Of a stretch of DNA of 46,145 nucleotides, positions 29,878 through 39,215 are shown in pieces. Position 1 is the first letter of the stretch, and the number at the start of each line of letters is the position of its first letter. The position numbers and the translations under genes are program-made. The stretch lies in contig NZ_FZMP01000228.1 in NCBI RefSeq assembly GCF_900196725.1, positions 1 to 46,145 of the forward strand, read 5' to 3'. The DNA comes from Candidatus Methanoperedens nitratireducens (GTDB lineage: Archaea; Halobacteriota; Methanosarcinia; Methanosarcinales; Methanoperedenaceae). The notes below the pieces were generated by a model. That model was not told the DNA's origin. It saw nothing but the letters and a program-made list of their open reading frames with translations, and did not search any database.

Positions 29878-32187
29878 TTATTTATCAATAACCCTGCGTA
29901 CGGTATTCAACAATTCCTCAACCGTATAAGGTTTCATCAAAAAAGCATGTACTACGCCTGCAATATTTGCAAGCATATCATCCTCAGCCGACCTGCTGAC
30001 AGCAATGAGCCTGACATCCGGGTTGATTTTGCGAAGAACCCAGATACAGGCCGGACCATCCATGACCGGCATCATCATATCAATGAGAACTGCCTTTATT
30101 TCCCCTTTGTGGCTGGAATATAATGAAACCGCCTCTGCTCCGTCACTGGCTATGAGAACTCTGTATCCATGTGCTTCCAGTGTTTCTCTTGCCATCTCAC
30201 GGGTATTGGTTTCATTATCAACAACCAGTATCAGTTCTTTACGTTCCGCTACAGGTTCAGGCTGGTGTACATCTGTTTCCCGTATCTTGGCTTTAACTGC
30301 AGGCAGATAGACCTTGAATATCGTTCCCTTCCCGGCTTCACTGTGGACAGTTATAAATCCACCGTGGCTTTTTACAATAGCAAGGGATGTTGAAAGACCA
30401 AGCCCTGTGCCTTTGCCGGGCTTTTTTGTCGTGAAAAACGGTTCAAAAATCCTGTTCATTATTTCAGGAGGGATGCCGGTTCCCGTATCTGAGACGCTGA
30501 TAATAATGTATGGACCGATTTTAGCTTCTGCATTAACACGAATAAAACTCTCATCAATGAAAAGATTTTCTGCAGAGATACGGAGGATACCGCCATCCGA
30601 CATCGCGTAGCGGGCGTTTACGCAGAGGTTCATCAGAACCTGCTGCAATTGAACGGCATCACCAATGATGTTCCATATGTCCCCGGATACATCAGTCCTG
30701 ATTTCTATGGAGCTTGGGAAGGTCTCTTTTGCGAAATTCTCAGCATCGGAGATAAGATCTGCTACCTGGATATTCTTGCGTTCTCCTTCAACCCCCCTTG
30801 AAGATAATAGGATCTGCTTTATCAAGTAAGCTCCGCGTTTAGCATTCCTTTCAAGTATCCCGAGCAGTCTTCTGCTCTCATCATCCGTTAATTTTTCTTT
30901 TAATGATTGCAGCGACAGAGTTATCGGTGCCAGCACATTATTGAGGTCGTGTGCAATGCCTCCAGCTAGTGCGCCGATACTTTCCAGGCGCTGTGCACGA
31001 AGGAACTGTGCTTCGAGTATCTTTTTCTCGGTTATGTCCGTGTTAATTATAAGAATTGATTTCGAATTTCCATTGCTATCCCGCACCAGAGTCCAGCGGC
31101 TTTCCACGATAATCTCCCTGCCCTCTTTTGTTATCTGGCTAAGCTCGCCGTTCCATTCATCCCTATCTATCACGTTTTTGCGGGCTTCGATGAGAGAAGG
31201 TGGTTCTTCTTTATACAGAAGCTCATTTGCATTTTTGCCGATGGCTTCATCCGCCGTCCAGCCGTACAGGCGCTGTGCACCCTGATTCCAGTATGTGATC
31301 CGATGTTCCATATCCCGAACAATAATGGCATCATGAGCTTTATCGAGGAGGGCAGCCTGCTCCTGTATTTGTTCTATTGCACGTCTGCGCTCTGTGATGT
31401 CCTTCACGGTTCCTATACTGGCTACCTTCCCACGGTAGGTTATAAGCCCGACGTTTATATTGACGGTAGTTCTTGTCCCATCCTTTTTGATTCCATGGAA
31501 TTCATATTCCCTGAGGACATCTTCTCCCGCCTGCCTCCTGAAGTAGCGGTTTACAACCATCTCTAAATCTTCTGGTGCAACAAGCTCCCGGAAGTCTTTT
31601 CCGATAACCTCCTCTACTGTGTAACCACACATTCTGGCAAACGCTTCATTCGCGAATTCAATTTTACCATCCTGGATAAGAAATACCCCATCCTGGATGT
31701 TCTCAATTAACGTGCGGTATTTCTCCTCCGATTGTTGCAGAACCTCCTCAGTGCGCTTATGATATGTAATGTCGCGAGCAATACCCTGATAGCCGACTAC
31801 CCTCCTGTCATGGGTTTGCGGCTTTACTGTAAATTCCATGGTAATATAACCACCAGACTTTGAAAGAATACGCAATTCAAAGCCTTGCGGGTGTATTTTT
31901 TCGCCAAAGATGCACCGATAAACCAATACTTCGAGGGGCAAATCATCGGGGTGGACGAGAGGCTGGAAATTCTTTCCGATATATTGTTCGCGCTGCCAGC
32001 CTGTAACAGTTTCAAAAGCAGTATTCAGGGAAGTGATCGTGCCCTCCGGAGAGAGCGTGAAGATTATGTCCTTTACATTCTCAACGATTTCTCGATATCG
32101 TCCTTCTGATTTTTCTAATTCGGCAACTTTCCGGCGCAGTTTTATTAATTCATCAGCAGTTGCTTTTGATTCATCTTCGTTTTTCAC
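29878..32187 (-). CDS. Soluble hybrid histidine kinase: 3 PAS, HisKA, HATPase, receiver
   Basis: A 769-residue cytoplasmic protein with no membrane segment. After a short coiled coil come three PAS domains (about 22-140, 148-265, 270-392), HisKA with the phospho-acceptor His in GIAHDLNNVLAPI, HATPase_c with N box NLCVNARYAM, G1 SDTGTGIPPEI and G2 GKGTGLGLSTS, and a C-terminal receiver (about 645-766) with phospho-acceptor Asp in VLIDMMMPVMDG and Lys in LMKPY. This composition (HDLNN-type kinase) is common in bacteria and in methanogenic archaea that acquired such kinases by transfer. The start is GTG 32187, preceded by AGAGGTAACCAAG. The PAS ligands are unknown. The next DNA-binding output is not in the window, so the receiver probably passes phosphate on. 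Confidence 0.9.
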   Translation of the reverse strand: MKNEDESKATADELIKLRRKVAELEKSEGRYREIVENVKDIIFTLSPEGTITSLNTAFETVTGWQREQYIGKNFQPLVHPDDLPLEVLVYRCIFGEKIHPQGFELRILSKSGGYITMEFTVKPQTHDRRVVGYQGIARDITYHKRTEEVLQQSEEKYRTLIENIQDGVFLIQDGKIEFANEAFARMCGYTVEEVIGKDFRELVAPEDLEMVVNRYFRRQAGEDVLREYEFHGIKKDGTRTTVNINVGLITYRGKVASIGTVKDITERRRAIEQIQEQAALLDKAHDAIIVRDMEHRITYWNQGAQRLYGWTADEAIGKNANELLYKEEPPSLIEARKNVIDRDEWNGELSQITKEGREIIVESRWTLVRDSNGNSKSILIINTDITEKKILEAQFLRAQRLESIGALAGGIAHDLNNVLAPITLSLQSLKEKLTDDESRRLLGILERNAKRGAYLIKQILLSSRGVEGERKNIQVADLISDAENFAKETFPSSIEIRTDVSGDIWNIIGDAVQLQQVLMNLCVNARYAMSDGGILRISAENLFIDESFIRVNAEAKIGPYIIISVSDTGTGIPPEIMNRIFEPFFTTKKPGKGTGLGLSTSLAIVKSHGGFITVHSEAGKGTIFKVYLPAVKAKIRETDVHQPEPVAERKELILVVDNETNTREMARETLEAHGYRVLIASDGAEAVSLYSSHKGEIKAVLIDMMMPVMDGPACIWVLRKINPDVRLIAVSRSAEDDMLANIAGVVHAFLMKPYTVEELLNTVRRVIDK

Positions 32188-32463
32188 CTTGGTTACCTCT
32201 GCATTGTAATATTAGTCGCACACCTCCACATGTTCAAGTGTGGTTCGTAGTAGCCGAATAAATCGTTTGTTTTCAGTCTAATATAAGGAGGTGGATGGGG
32301 CATAACTTTAACATTACAACTCTACTTAAAAACATTACTCTTCCCTGTAGTATCTTGAAAAATATTTGAGTTAATAAAAAATCCGGTGGAATAAAGGCAA
32401 GCCCGAACACTACAACAACCTTTACATATCTTTAAGCGTTTTTAGTACCTGAAAAGACCAGAT

Positions 32464-33750
32464 ATGACCACACTTGACCCATGGGGCGCCGTAAAAATCG
32501 ATAACTACTCAAAACTCTTTGATGAGTTTGGGATATCGAGGTTCGATGAGCTTCTCGGACGGATACCCAACCCGCACAGGTATATGCGAAGACATATTAT
32601 TTTCGGGCACCGCAGCTACGAAACAGTCCTGGATGCGATGCTCTCAGGCAAGCCTTTCGCTGCAATGAGCGGCTTCATGCCCTCCGGCAAAGCCCACCTG
32701 GGGCACAAGATGGTGATGGAAGAGATAATCTGGCACCAGCAGCAGGGCGGGGATGCGTTTTTAGCAATAGCGGACAGGGAAGCGCATGCAGTCAGGGGTA
32801 AAAGCTGGAGGGAATGCAGGGAACTGGGGATAAACGAATATATCCTGAGCGCGATAGCACTTGGGCTTCAGCCAGGCGCGCATATTTATTTCCAGTCAGG
32901 CTCAAATCAGGTGAAAGACCTTGCTTTTGAACTCGGGATAAAGGCGAATTTTTCCGAGTTGAGCGCCATATACGGCTTCAACGGGGAAACGAACGTCGCG
33001 CATATGATTAGCGCCCTGACTCAGAGCGCTGATATACTCCAGCCCCAGTTAAAGGAGTTCGGCGGACCAAAACCTGTTGTCATCCCCGTTGGCGCTGACC
33101 AGGACCCGCATATCAGGCTGACGCGCGGGCTTGCGTATAAGGTGAATATGTTTGTAGTGGAAGAGCGCAGAGAGGAAGGTAAAGTATACACAAGCGTGCG
33201 CGGCAAAGCAGCCCCAAAAGATGCCCTCATGGAAATCGCGAAGCGCACAGGCGGCAAACTTTACGAAGAGCATGTGGATATTTTTAAGTCAAGCTTCGCT
33301 GAAGTGGAATCCGTTGTGAGGGAAGTGGAATTAAAATATGGCGGTTATGCCTTCATGCCTCCCGCCTCAACTTATCATAAGTTCATGACTGGCTTGCAGG
33401 GCGGAAAGATGTCAAGCAGCATCCCTGACAGCTACATTGCCCTCACAGACCCGCCAGAAGAAGGCGCAAAAAAGGTGATGCGTGCAAAGACCGGCGGCAG
33501 GGTGACGCTGGAAGAGCAAAAAGTAAAAGGCGGTGAGCCTGACCAGTGCAGCGTATATGAACTGCTGGTTTTCCACCTGGTCGAGGACGATAACGAGCTT
33601 AAAGATTACTATAAGGAATGTGTGGGAGGCACGCGCATGTGCGGCGCATGCAAGAAACATACTGCCGAACTGATGAAGGCGTTCCTGAAAGAGCATCAGG
33701 AGAAGAGGGAGCTGGCAAGGAAAAGGTTGGGGGAGTACGGGCTGAAATAA
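32464..33750 (+). CDS. trpS: Tryptophanyl-tRNA synthetase, archaeal type
   Basis: A 428-residue class I synthetase that charges tRNA-Trp. The archaeal/eukaryotic N-terminal extension ([20 protein letters not shown]) leads to the HIGH motif in [13 protein letters not shown] (near residue 80), [12 protein letters not shown], the Trp-pocket region [14 protein letters not shown], and the KMSSS motif [12 protein letters not shown] (near 315). Length fits the archaeal form. Near the C-terminus there is a CxxC-type cluster, [14 protein letters not shown], which occurs in archaeal TrpRS. ATG 32464 is supported by the family start. A weak TATA (CTTTACATATC) lies about 40 nt upstream. A terminator overlaps the stop. 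Confidence 0.95.
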   Translation: MTTLDPWGAVKIDNYSKLFDEFGISRFDELLGRIPNPHRYMRRHIIFGHRSYETVLDAMLSGKPFAAMSGFMPSGKAHLGHKMVMEEIIWHQQQGGDAFLAIADREAHAVRGKSWRECRELGINEYILSAIALGLQPGAHIYFQSGSNQVKDLAFELGIKANFSELSAIYGFNGETNVAHMISALTQSADILQPQLKEFGGPKPVVIPVGADQDPHIRLTRGLAYKVNMFVVEERREEGKVYTSVRGKAAPKDALMEIAKRTGGKLYEEHVDIFKSSFAEVESVVREVELKYGGYAFMPPASTYHKFMTGLQGGKMSSSIPDSYIALTDPPEEGAKKVMRAKTGGRVTLEEQKVKGGEPDQCSVYELLVFHLVEDDNELKDYYKECVGGTRMCGACKKHTAELMKAFLKEHQEKRELARKRLGEYGLK

Positions 33751-33765
33751 AAGCCCGGAATTTTT
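33738..33765 (+). terminator. Intrinsic terminator overlapping the trpS stop codon
   Basis: Stem CGGGCT (33738-33743) pairs with AGCCCG (33752-33757), loop GAAATAAA contains the TAA stop, and GAATTTTTATT follows. Confidence 0.6.
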
Positions 33766-33772
33766 ATTCTGG

Positions 33773-34576
33773 TCATTGCCGCATTATTTTTTCCAAATTT
33801 TTCAAATCAAACAGCTCCAAATCAGGATCCTTTATCTTTTCCTGGAACGATTTTGCGAAAATTGCGTAATGTTCCTTTCTTTCATGATTATTCCATTGCA
33901 CGAATTTCGCTTTCTCCTTCAATTCAGCTAAAATCTTCCTTGCATTAACTTTATCCTGCCATTTGCATTCCGCGAATAGAATTTCTTTTGTCTGCTCGTT
34001 GATTGAGACAATATCAATCTCCGCAGTTTTTCTTTCATTCGTTTCCATATCCCGGTAAGCCCCCCACCATTTTCCCACATCTGTTGAATTTATGGGGTTG
34101 GCTAATCTGACCGCTTCGCTACAAACAATTTCAAACTGTTTTCCTACATAAGAATTGAAGTTCTGCCTGAAATTATACTCAAAACCATCAAATATGAACG
34201 AATCAAGTTCTTTTATGAATGGGTAAACGAAGCCAAACCAGAATTTAAAGTAGTTATCCTTTAAGGAATAAATTGTATTCCTGCTTTTTTCCTTCACAGT
34301 TACGGGTTTTAGTAGTTCTATCAATTCCAGCTCTTCTAAGGTGTTCAAATATCTCGTTAGAACTGTTCTTTCAACCCCCAAGGCATTTGATATCTCATTT
34401 AACGTATTTTTGCCGGCAGATATTTCTTTTAATATGGAGAAATACGTTTTAGGCTCTCTTAACTCTTCTTTCAGTATTATATCTGTTTCCTGATAAAGCA
34501 GGGAGCCCCTTGTTGCTATTGCCGCTTTGGCATTTTCGTACACGGTTTTGCTGCCGTCAAACTCAAGAATATACAA
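33773..34576 (-). pseudogene. 5'-truncated archaeal AAA ATPase (DUF234 C-terminal half)
   Basis: The 267-residue frame matches only the C-terminal part of archaeal Pro-loop-containing ATPases with DUF234: LLYQETDIILKEELREPKTY, a winged helix (ISNALGVERTVLTRYLNTLE), YFKFWFGFVYP, and the nuclease-like AEIDIVSINEQTKEILFAECKW (restriction-like D...ExK). The Walker A and B ATPase domain is missing. Codons before the TTG at 34576 still read KGTGGIPLY, the family motif that normally ends the ATPase domain, and break off within the stop region of the methyltransferase gene at 34597. A deletion therefore joined the fragment to that gene's end. The D-ExK part could still be made, but without an SD or family start it is probably dead. 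Confidence 0.7.
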
Positions 34577-34596
34577 AGGTATGCCGCCGGTGCCCT

Positions 34597-35247
34597 TTAT
34601 CCGGGCTTCCGTGCCCTATACAAAGAGAGCGTGCCGAACACCGTCGCATATCTGGTTGTCTCTTCAACTTCCTCAAAACCAGCCTCGCGGAACATCTCAG
34701 GTAGCAAGCCCTTTATATTATCCAGAGTGTCCTCAAACAATCCCAAGAAACGTGATATTAAGTACATCAGGACATTTTGCGGCTTCCCGAAGTCGGCGAT
34801 ATGCATTTCCCCGCCGGGCTTGAGTACCCTGAATACCTCTCTAAATGTACGAGCTTTATTCTCATGGGTCAGATGATGAATGACAAGGCTGGATACGACA
34901 CGGTCAAAAAAGTTGTCGGGATACGGCAGTTCAAAAGCTGACCCTTGATCTAATTTTATATCCACGCCTGCCTTTTTAACTTTCAATCTTGCTATATCGA
35001 GGATTTTGGGATCGATATCAAGCCCGATAATCTCAACTTCTGGATAGGTCTTCTTGATGAGGATGGTCAGTGTTGCTGTACCGCAGCCCGAATCAAGCAC
35101 CCTGTGGCTTTTCTCGAGCCTCATTTGCTCAATCAGGCGGCGCTTGAAGGTAAGTTCGCGGATGGTCAGTCGCATCACGAGGTCATAGAGCGGGGTCAAA
35201 AATTTGAATCCGAGGGCGGGGATGAATTTTGGGGGAGGTTGGGGCAT
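34597..35247 (-). CDS. Class I SAM-dependent methyltransferase (UbiE-like)
   Basis: A 216-residue enzyme. The N-terminal lead-in FLTPLYDLVMRLTIRE is of the UbiE/Methyltransf_11 type, followed by motif I VLDSGCGTATLTILI, motif II GLDIDPKILDIA, FDRVVSSLVIHHL, and VLKPGGEMHIADFG. The tail (LPEMFREAGFEEVEETTRY) is typical of small-molecule or quinone/lipid methyltransferases, but the substrate is unknown. No good SD is visible (GGGGAGGTTGGGGC lies within the coding start), so its ATG at 35247 is the simplest choice. It sits in a - strand islet with a HepT/MntA pair upstream and a truncated ATPase joined 20 nt past its stop. Confidence 0.85.
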   Translation of the reverse strand: MPQPPPKFIPALGFKFLTPLYDLVMRLTIRELTFKRRLIEQMRLEKSHRVLDSGCGTATLTILIKKTYPEVEIIGLDIDPKILDIARLKVKKAGVDIKLDQGSAFELPYPDNFFDRVVSSLVIHHLTHENKARTFREVFRVLKPGGEMHIADFGKPQNVLMYLISRFLGLFEDTLDNIKGLLPEMFREAGFEEVEETTRYATVFGTLSLYRARKPG

Positions 35248-35283
35248 GGTTTTACAAACAGAAATTGCAAAATTTTATTTTAA

Positions 35284-35631
35284 TCAAAGATTTCCCTCTC
35301 TCTCAATCAGTATTTTTACTTCTTTTTTCAATTCGGGAATATCTTTTTTTACTGTATCCCAAACAGCGTCTAAATCCACACCAAGATAATCATGAATCAG
35401 CTTATCTCTCATTCCAGCCATTTTCCTCCATGGTATATCAGGATATTTTTCTCTTATCTCGGTGGATACTCTTTTTGTGGCTTCCCCTACTATTTCAATC
35501 TGCCTTACCACACCATCCTGAACCAGACTGTTATCCATAAAATCATCATAGTTCAGTCCTTTGATATATTCTTCGATTCGGGATATAGCGTCCAAAATAT
35601 GCTTTAAATAAACAATATCATCTTTCTTCAT
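35284..35631 (-). CDS. hepT: HepT-like HEPN toxin
   Basis: A 115-residue helical protein of the HEPN/DUF86 family. The catalytic RX4HxY is [13 protein letters not shown], and other family marks are [16 protein letters not shown] at the N-terminus and [13 protein letters not shown]. HepT is an RNase toxin that its MNT partner neutralises by AMPylating the Tyr in the RX4HxY motif; both His and Tyr are present, so it looks active. It begins inside the stop of the MNT gene (ATGA overlap). It is complete, unlike the remnant at 16125. The pair gives a working toxin-antitoxin module. Confidence 0.9.
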   Translation of the reverse strand: MKKDDIVYLKHILDAISRIEEYIKGLNYDDFMDNSLVQDGVVRQIEIVGEATKRVSTEIREKYPDIPWRKMAGMRDKLIHDYLGVDLDAVWDTVKKDIPELKKEVKILIEREGNL

Positions 35632-35918
35632 TCGTAAATTACCTTCATTTCCTTTTTAATCCTGCCAATTAAATAAGGGCTTATGGATTTTTCAGTCAGT
35701 AAATCGACCTTCATACCAAGTGCATCAGACAGCTCCTGCTCTATTCCCACAATATCAAGTAGACTTTTCCTCTCTGAAAATTCGACAAGAATATCTATAT
35801 CGCTCTTTGGCTTTTCTTCTCCTCTTGCGTAAGATCCAAAGATAGCTACCTTTTTTACGCCGTGTTTTTTAATGAGAGAGATGATTTTTTTAAAGAGGTG
35901 TTCTTTGTTCACTTTCAT
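35628..35918 (-). CDS. mntA: MntA-like nucleotidyltransferase antitoxin
   Basis: A 96-residue minimal nucleotidyltransferase with [20 protein letters not shown] (GS...DxD) and the third acidic strand [15 protein letters not shown]. It should transfer AMP from ATP to HepT. It is clearly related to the orphan at 15835-16128 (FGSYVRGEQKKKSDVD), though not identical. It is the first gene of the two-gene unit, followed by HepT with a 4-nt overlap. The start at 35918 gives the usual family length; upstream, AACGGCATTGAATAATT offers no clear SD. Confidence 0.9.
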   Translation of the reverse strand: MKVNKEHLFKKIISLIKKHGVKKVAIFGSYARGEEKPKSDIDILVEFSERKSLLDIVGIEQELSDALGMKVDLLTEKSISPYLIGRIKKEMKVIYE

Positions 35919-35985
35919 AATTATTCAATGCCGTTTTGGGATATTAAGAATTTCGGGTACACCATATAATCTAAAATGCAAAATA

Positions 35986-36828
35986 TCAGGCTGATGGCAA
36001 GCTAATTTCAAACTCCTCGCCATTGAGTTTGCCATGTAGATAATCTATTGTTTGTTCAATAATCTCAAGATCACCATAATCAAACTCCTTGTGATGGTTA
36101 GGGCAAAGAACGAGAAGATTACCCAACACACTTCTGCCACCCTCGGATACCGGTTCAATATGTGCAACTTCTATATAGTATCCTCCATCTTTTTTAGGTA
36201 TTCTCACATTGCAATTCGGAAATTGACAGCTAAAGTGACAGAGATCCTTAAGAGCCTTTACCAGTATGGTATCATTTCTGATTGTTTGAGAAACTATCTT
36301 TTTAATCCTTGCAGAAGGGATTCCAGCCATTACATTATTCAGTTGACGCAATCTTTCAATTGGTATGCCATCCGGAATAATTTCGTCTAGTGTTGAATCA
36401 TCAGCGATTTCCATCTCCAACCATTTTTGTGCTATTTCGTGCTCACCTGAGAGCCATCCTTGCTGTGGAAACTTGAATTCATCAGGTTTAGGTAAATTTA
36501 ATCTTTGAAGCGATTTAACTTTAAAAACAAGACAAAAGCCCTGTGAAGGTGCCTCGGTATAGTAAGACTGTTTATCGTCAATTTCACCGAATCTCTTTTT
36601 GATTTTGCGTTTTGCTTCCTCTTTGCTATCATATGAAAATCTATCAACATCTTCAACGATAGTTCTCCAAACAATACTTTTTTCTGCAGACTCATACCAG
36701 TATAAGACAGCATCTATATTCAATTCATTTATAGGCCAGTACTGTTTTCTCCACATATTGAACCAAGGTCCATCAGCCATCTCGGCGGCTGATGGAGGCA
36801 ACTTAGGTCGACTTGTAATGAACTTCAT
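35986..36828 (-). CDS. HNH endonuclease with possible N-terminal PUA-like domain
   Basis: A 280-residue protein. The C-terminal HNH domain (about 200-265) is complete: zinc-type CQFPNC, then YYIEVAHIEPVSEGG, LGNLLVLCPNHHKEFD with the His-Asn-His set. The N-terminal 125 residues (LYWYESAEKSIVWRTIVEDV, YYTEAPSQGFCLVFKVKSL, then PQQGWL) have the strand pattern and final GW of PUA-like/EVE domains that flip and read modified bases. A PUA-like plus HNH fusion is the layout of modification-dependent restriction nucleases; I infer, but cannot prove, such a role here. The ATG at 36828 lacks a strong SD. The gene lies beside a HepT/MntA pair, in a defence-like islet, and ends the run of - strand genes before ppsA. 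Confidence 0.7.
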   Translation of the reverse strand: MKFITSRPKLPPSAAEMADGPWFNMWRKQYWPINELNIDAVLYWYESAEKSIVWRTIVEDVDRFSYDSKEEAKRKIKKRFGEIDDKQSYYTEAPSQGFCLVFKVKSLQRLNLPKPDEFKFPQQGWLSGEHEIAQKWLEMEIADDSTLDEIIPDGIPIERLRQLNNVMAGIPSARIKKIVSQTIRNDTILVKALKDLCHFSCQFPNCNVRIPKKDGGYYIEVAHIEPVSEGGRSVLGNLLVLCPNHHKEFDYGDLEIIEQTIDYLHGKLNGEEFEISLPSA

Positions 36829-36860
36829 ATTTATTTTACTAATAATGGTAGGGCACTTTC

Positions 36861-39215
36861 TTACACCTTCCTCTCCCTTGCCGCCTTCAGCATTAACTGC
36901 ATCTCAGTCCTCGCCACCATCTCTCTCACAGTCTCCACCGCATCAATATTTGCAGAAATGCTTGTTATCCCAAGCTCCACAAGCCGCTTTGCCACCTTCG
37001 GATTGCTGCCAGCCTGTCCGCAGATGCTCGTCTTCACGCCTGCCTTATTGCATTCGGTGATAACATACTCGATGAGCTTCAACACGGCAGGATGCATCTC
37101 ATTATAAAGATGCGCCACATGCTCATTGTTCCTGTCCACAGCGAGAGTGTACTGGGTGAGGTCGTTGGTGCCGAAGCTCACGAAATCCAGGCCTTCTGCT
37201 ATGAAATCATTGATTATGAGCGCGGCTGCGGGGATCTCAACCATTATGCCGATGTCGATCTTATCAATATCCAGCCCCTTTGAGCGCATGAACTCCTTCG
37301 CCCGTTTCAGTTCCGAGGGATGCTGCACAAGGGGAATCATAATCCCCATATTGCTGTATCCGCGCTTGATGAGTTCCTTGAACGCCTTCACCTCAAGATC
37401 GAAGTGCTCGGTATCGAGAAGGTCGCGCCTTATGCCGCGGTATCCCAGCATCGGGTTCGGCTCTATTGGTTCGCCTTCTCCGCCCTCCATTGCCCTGAAC
37501 TCATCCGTGGGCGCATCCAGCGTCCGCACCCATACAGGCTTCGGATAGAACGCATCCACAACGGTCTGGATACGCGAAACAAGCTCATCGACGTATTCAT
37601 CCGCTTTACCTTCCTTGATGTACTGCTTCGGATGTTTGGGAAGACCGAGAATCATGTGCTCGATACGCAGAAGCCCGACACCGTCAGCCTGCGTCTCGAC
37701 CGCCCTTTGCGTGGCTTCGGGGATGGAGACGTTCACCTTGACCTCTGTAGCGGTGATGGGTTTGGATTTTGCAAATGATAATTGCATCTGCGGCGGCGGA
37801 GTTATAGGTGCAACGGTATCTTTCTTACCTTCGAACACAAGCCCTTTCTCGCCGTCAACCGTTATTTTCATATTGTCGGTCAGTAGTTCTGTCGCCCTTC
37901 GCGTTCCGACAACAGCCGGGCAGCCCAGCTCACGCGAAACTATAGCTGCATGGCATGTCATCCCGCCCTCGTCAGTCACTATAGCGGCTGCGCGCTTCAT
38001 GGCAGGGACCATATCCGGGGTTGTCATGACAGCCACGAGTATGTCGCCTTCCTTGACCTTTCCGAGTTCGGTCACGTCTGAGACGAGTTTTGACTCGCCA
38101 TAAGCCATCCCTGGCGATGCGCCCAATCCTTCAAGCAGGGCGGACGTCGCTACTTTTTCCTTCACATCTTTTTTCTTCTTTATGGTAGTTATGGGTCTTG
38201 ACTGGAGGATGTATATCTCATTATTTTTAATTGCCCATTCCACATCCTGGGGAGTCCCGTAAAGGTCTTCGACAACTTCCCCGAACCCGACCAATTTCAT
38301 TATTTCATCATCATCAAGTACAATGGCATTCTTCTTATTCTCAGGTACGGGTATATCAATCGTTTTACCCGTATGCATGTCCTTTGTATGCATGATATTT
38401 TTAGTAGCTATCTTGCGCTCAAGGATTTTTCTTGCCTGCTTATCCACAGAATAATAATCCGGAGAAACCGAACCTGAGACCACGGTCTCACCGAGCCCCC
38501 ATGAGCCTTCGATGATCGTGATGGGTTCCCCTGTTGCAGGGTGGGATGAGAACATGACGCCTGCTTTCTCAGCATCCACCATCATCTGGACTACCGCGCA
38601 CAGGTTCACTTTCCTGTGGTCAAACCCCTGCTTGACGCGGTAATAGATGGCGCGTGCCCCGTAAAGCGATGCCCAGCATTTCTTGACCGAATCAATTATG
38701 TTCTGCTCTCCCCTGATGTTGAGGAAAGTATCCTGCTGGCCCGCAAAACTGGCATCAGGCAGGTCTTCCGCTGTGGCGCTGGAACGCACTGCTACGAAAA
38801 CCTCGAATTTCTCTTCTTCGTCCTCCTTGAGAATTCTCAGGTCTTTTATTTCTTTGAATCCCTTTCCCTTGAGCTGGTTGGAAAGCTCTCTCTGGCACAG
38901 TTCCCTGTATTTTGACCTTATGCTCTCTTCAATATCGGCAGGGATACTTGCTTCCATGATTATCTTTTTTGCGTTCTTCTCGGCTTTCCTCAGGATATCC
39001 GCATCATCAACATCCACTTCAAGCGACCTGAAAAGCTCGTCGCTGATGCCATTCTCATCTATGAACCTGCGAAAAGCCTGCGCTGTCACCGCAAACCCGC
39101 CAGGTACGGGCAGTTCTGCGCGTATCATCTCACCTAAACTCGCACCTTTTCCGCCCACTATAGCTATATCCTCTTTCCCAACTTCTTCAAGCCATACGAC
39201 CGAATCATTTGCCAT
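36861..39215 (-). CDS. ppsA: Phosphoenolpyruvate synthase (pyruvate, water dikinase)
   Basis: A 784-residue enzyme that makes PEP from pyruvate and ATP, opening gluconeogenesis in an autotroph. The N-terminal ATP-grasp domain has GGKGASLGEMIRAELPVPGG and FVAVRSSATAEDLPDASFAG; the swivelling phospho-His domain has GGMTCHAAIVSRELG (catalytic His near 417); the C-terminal PEP/pyruvate barrel has VGLLRIEHMIL, TLDAPTDEFRAM and FGTNDLTQYTLAVDRNN with the Mg ligands. Length and order are normal. ATG 39215 has AAGGAGA 6 nt before it, inside the end of the HTH gene, giving an 11-nt overlap, so the regulator and enzyme are co-translated. The next gene downstream, HNH, is unrelated. Confidence 0.95.
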   Translation of the reverse strand: MANDSVVWLEEVGKEDIAIVGGKGASLGEMIRAELPVPGGFAVTAQAFRRFIDENGISDELFRSLEVDVDDADILRKAEKNAKKIIMEASIPADIEESIRSKYRELCQRELSNQLKGKGFKEIKDLRILKEDEEEKFEVFVAVRSSATAEDLPDASFAGQQDTFLNIRGEQNIIDSVKKCWASLYGARAIYYRVKQGFDHRKVNLCAVVQMMVDAEKAGVMFSSHPATGEPITIIEGSWGLGETVVSGSVSPDYYSVDKQARKILERKIATKNIMHTKDMHTGKTIDIPVPENKKNAIVLDDDEIMKLVGFGEVVEDLYGTPQDVEWAIKNNEIYILQSRPITTIKKKKDVKEKVATSALLEGLGASPGMAYGESKLVSDVTELGKVKEGDILVAVMTTPDMVPAMKRAAAIVTDEGGMTCHAAIVSRELGCPAVVGTRRATELLTDNMKITVDGEKGLVFEGKKDTVAPITPPPQMQLSFAKSKPITATEVKVNVSIPEATQRAVETQADGVGLLRIEHMILGLPKHPKQYIKEGKADEYVDELVSRIQTVVDAFYPKPVWVRTLDAPTDEFRAMEGGEGEPIEPNPMLGYRGIRRDLLDTEHFDLEVKAFKELIKRGYSNMGIMIPLVQHPSELKRAKEFMRSKGLDIDKIDIGIMVEIPAAALIINDFIAEGLDFVSFGTNDLTQYTLAVDRNNEHVAHLYNEMHPAVLKLIEYVITECNKAGVKTSICGQAGSNPKVAKRLVELGITSISANIDAVETVREMVARTEMQLMLKAARERKV

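Noticed and set aside
32190-32463. Hairpin CCACA...TGTGG near 32227 as a regulatory element
   Set aside because: Only 5 bp with an 8-nt loop; too weak to claim in an A/T-rich divergent promoter gap.
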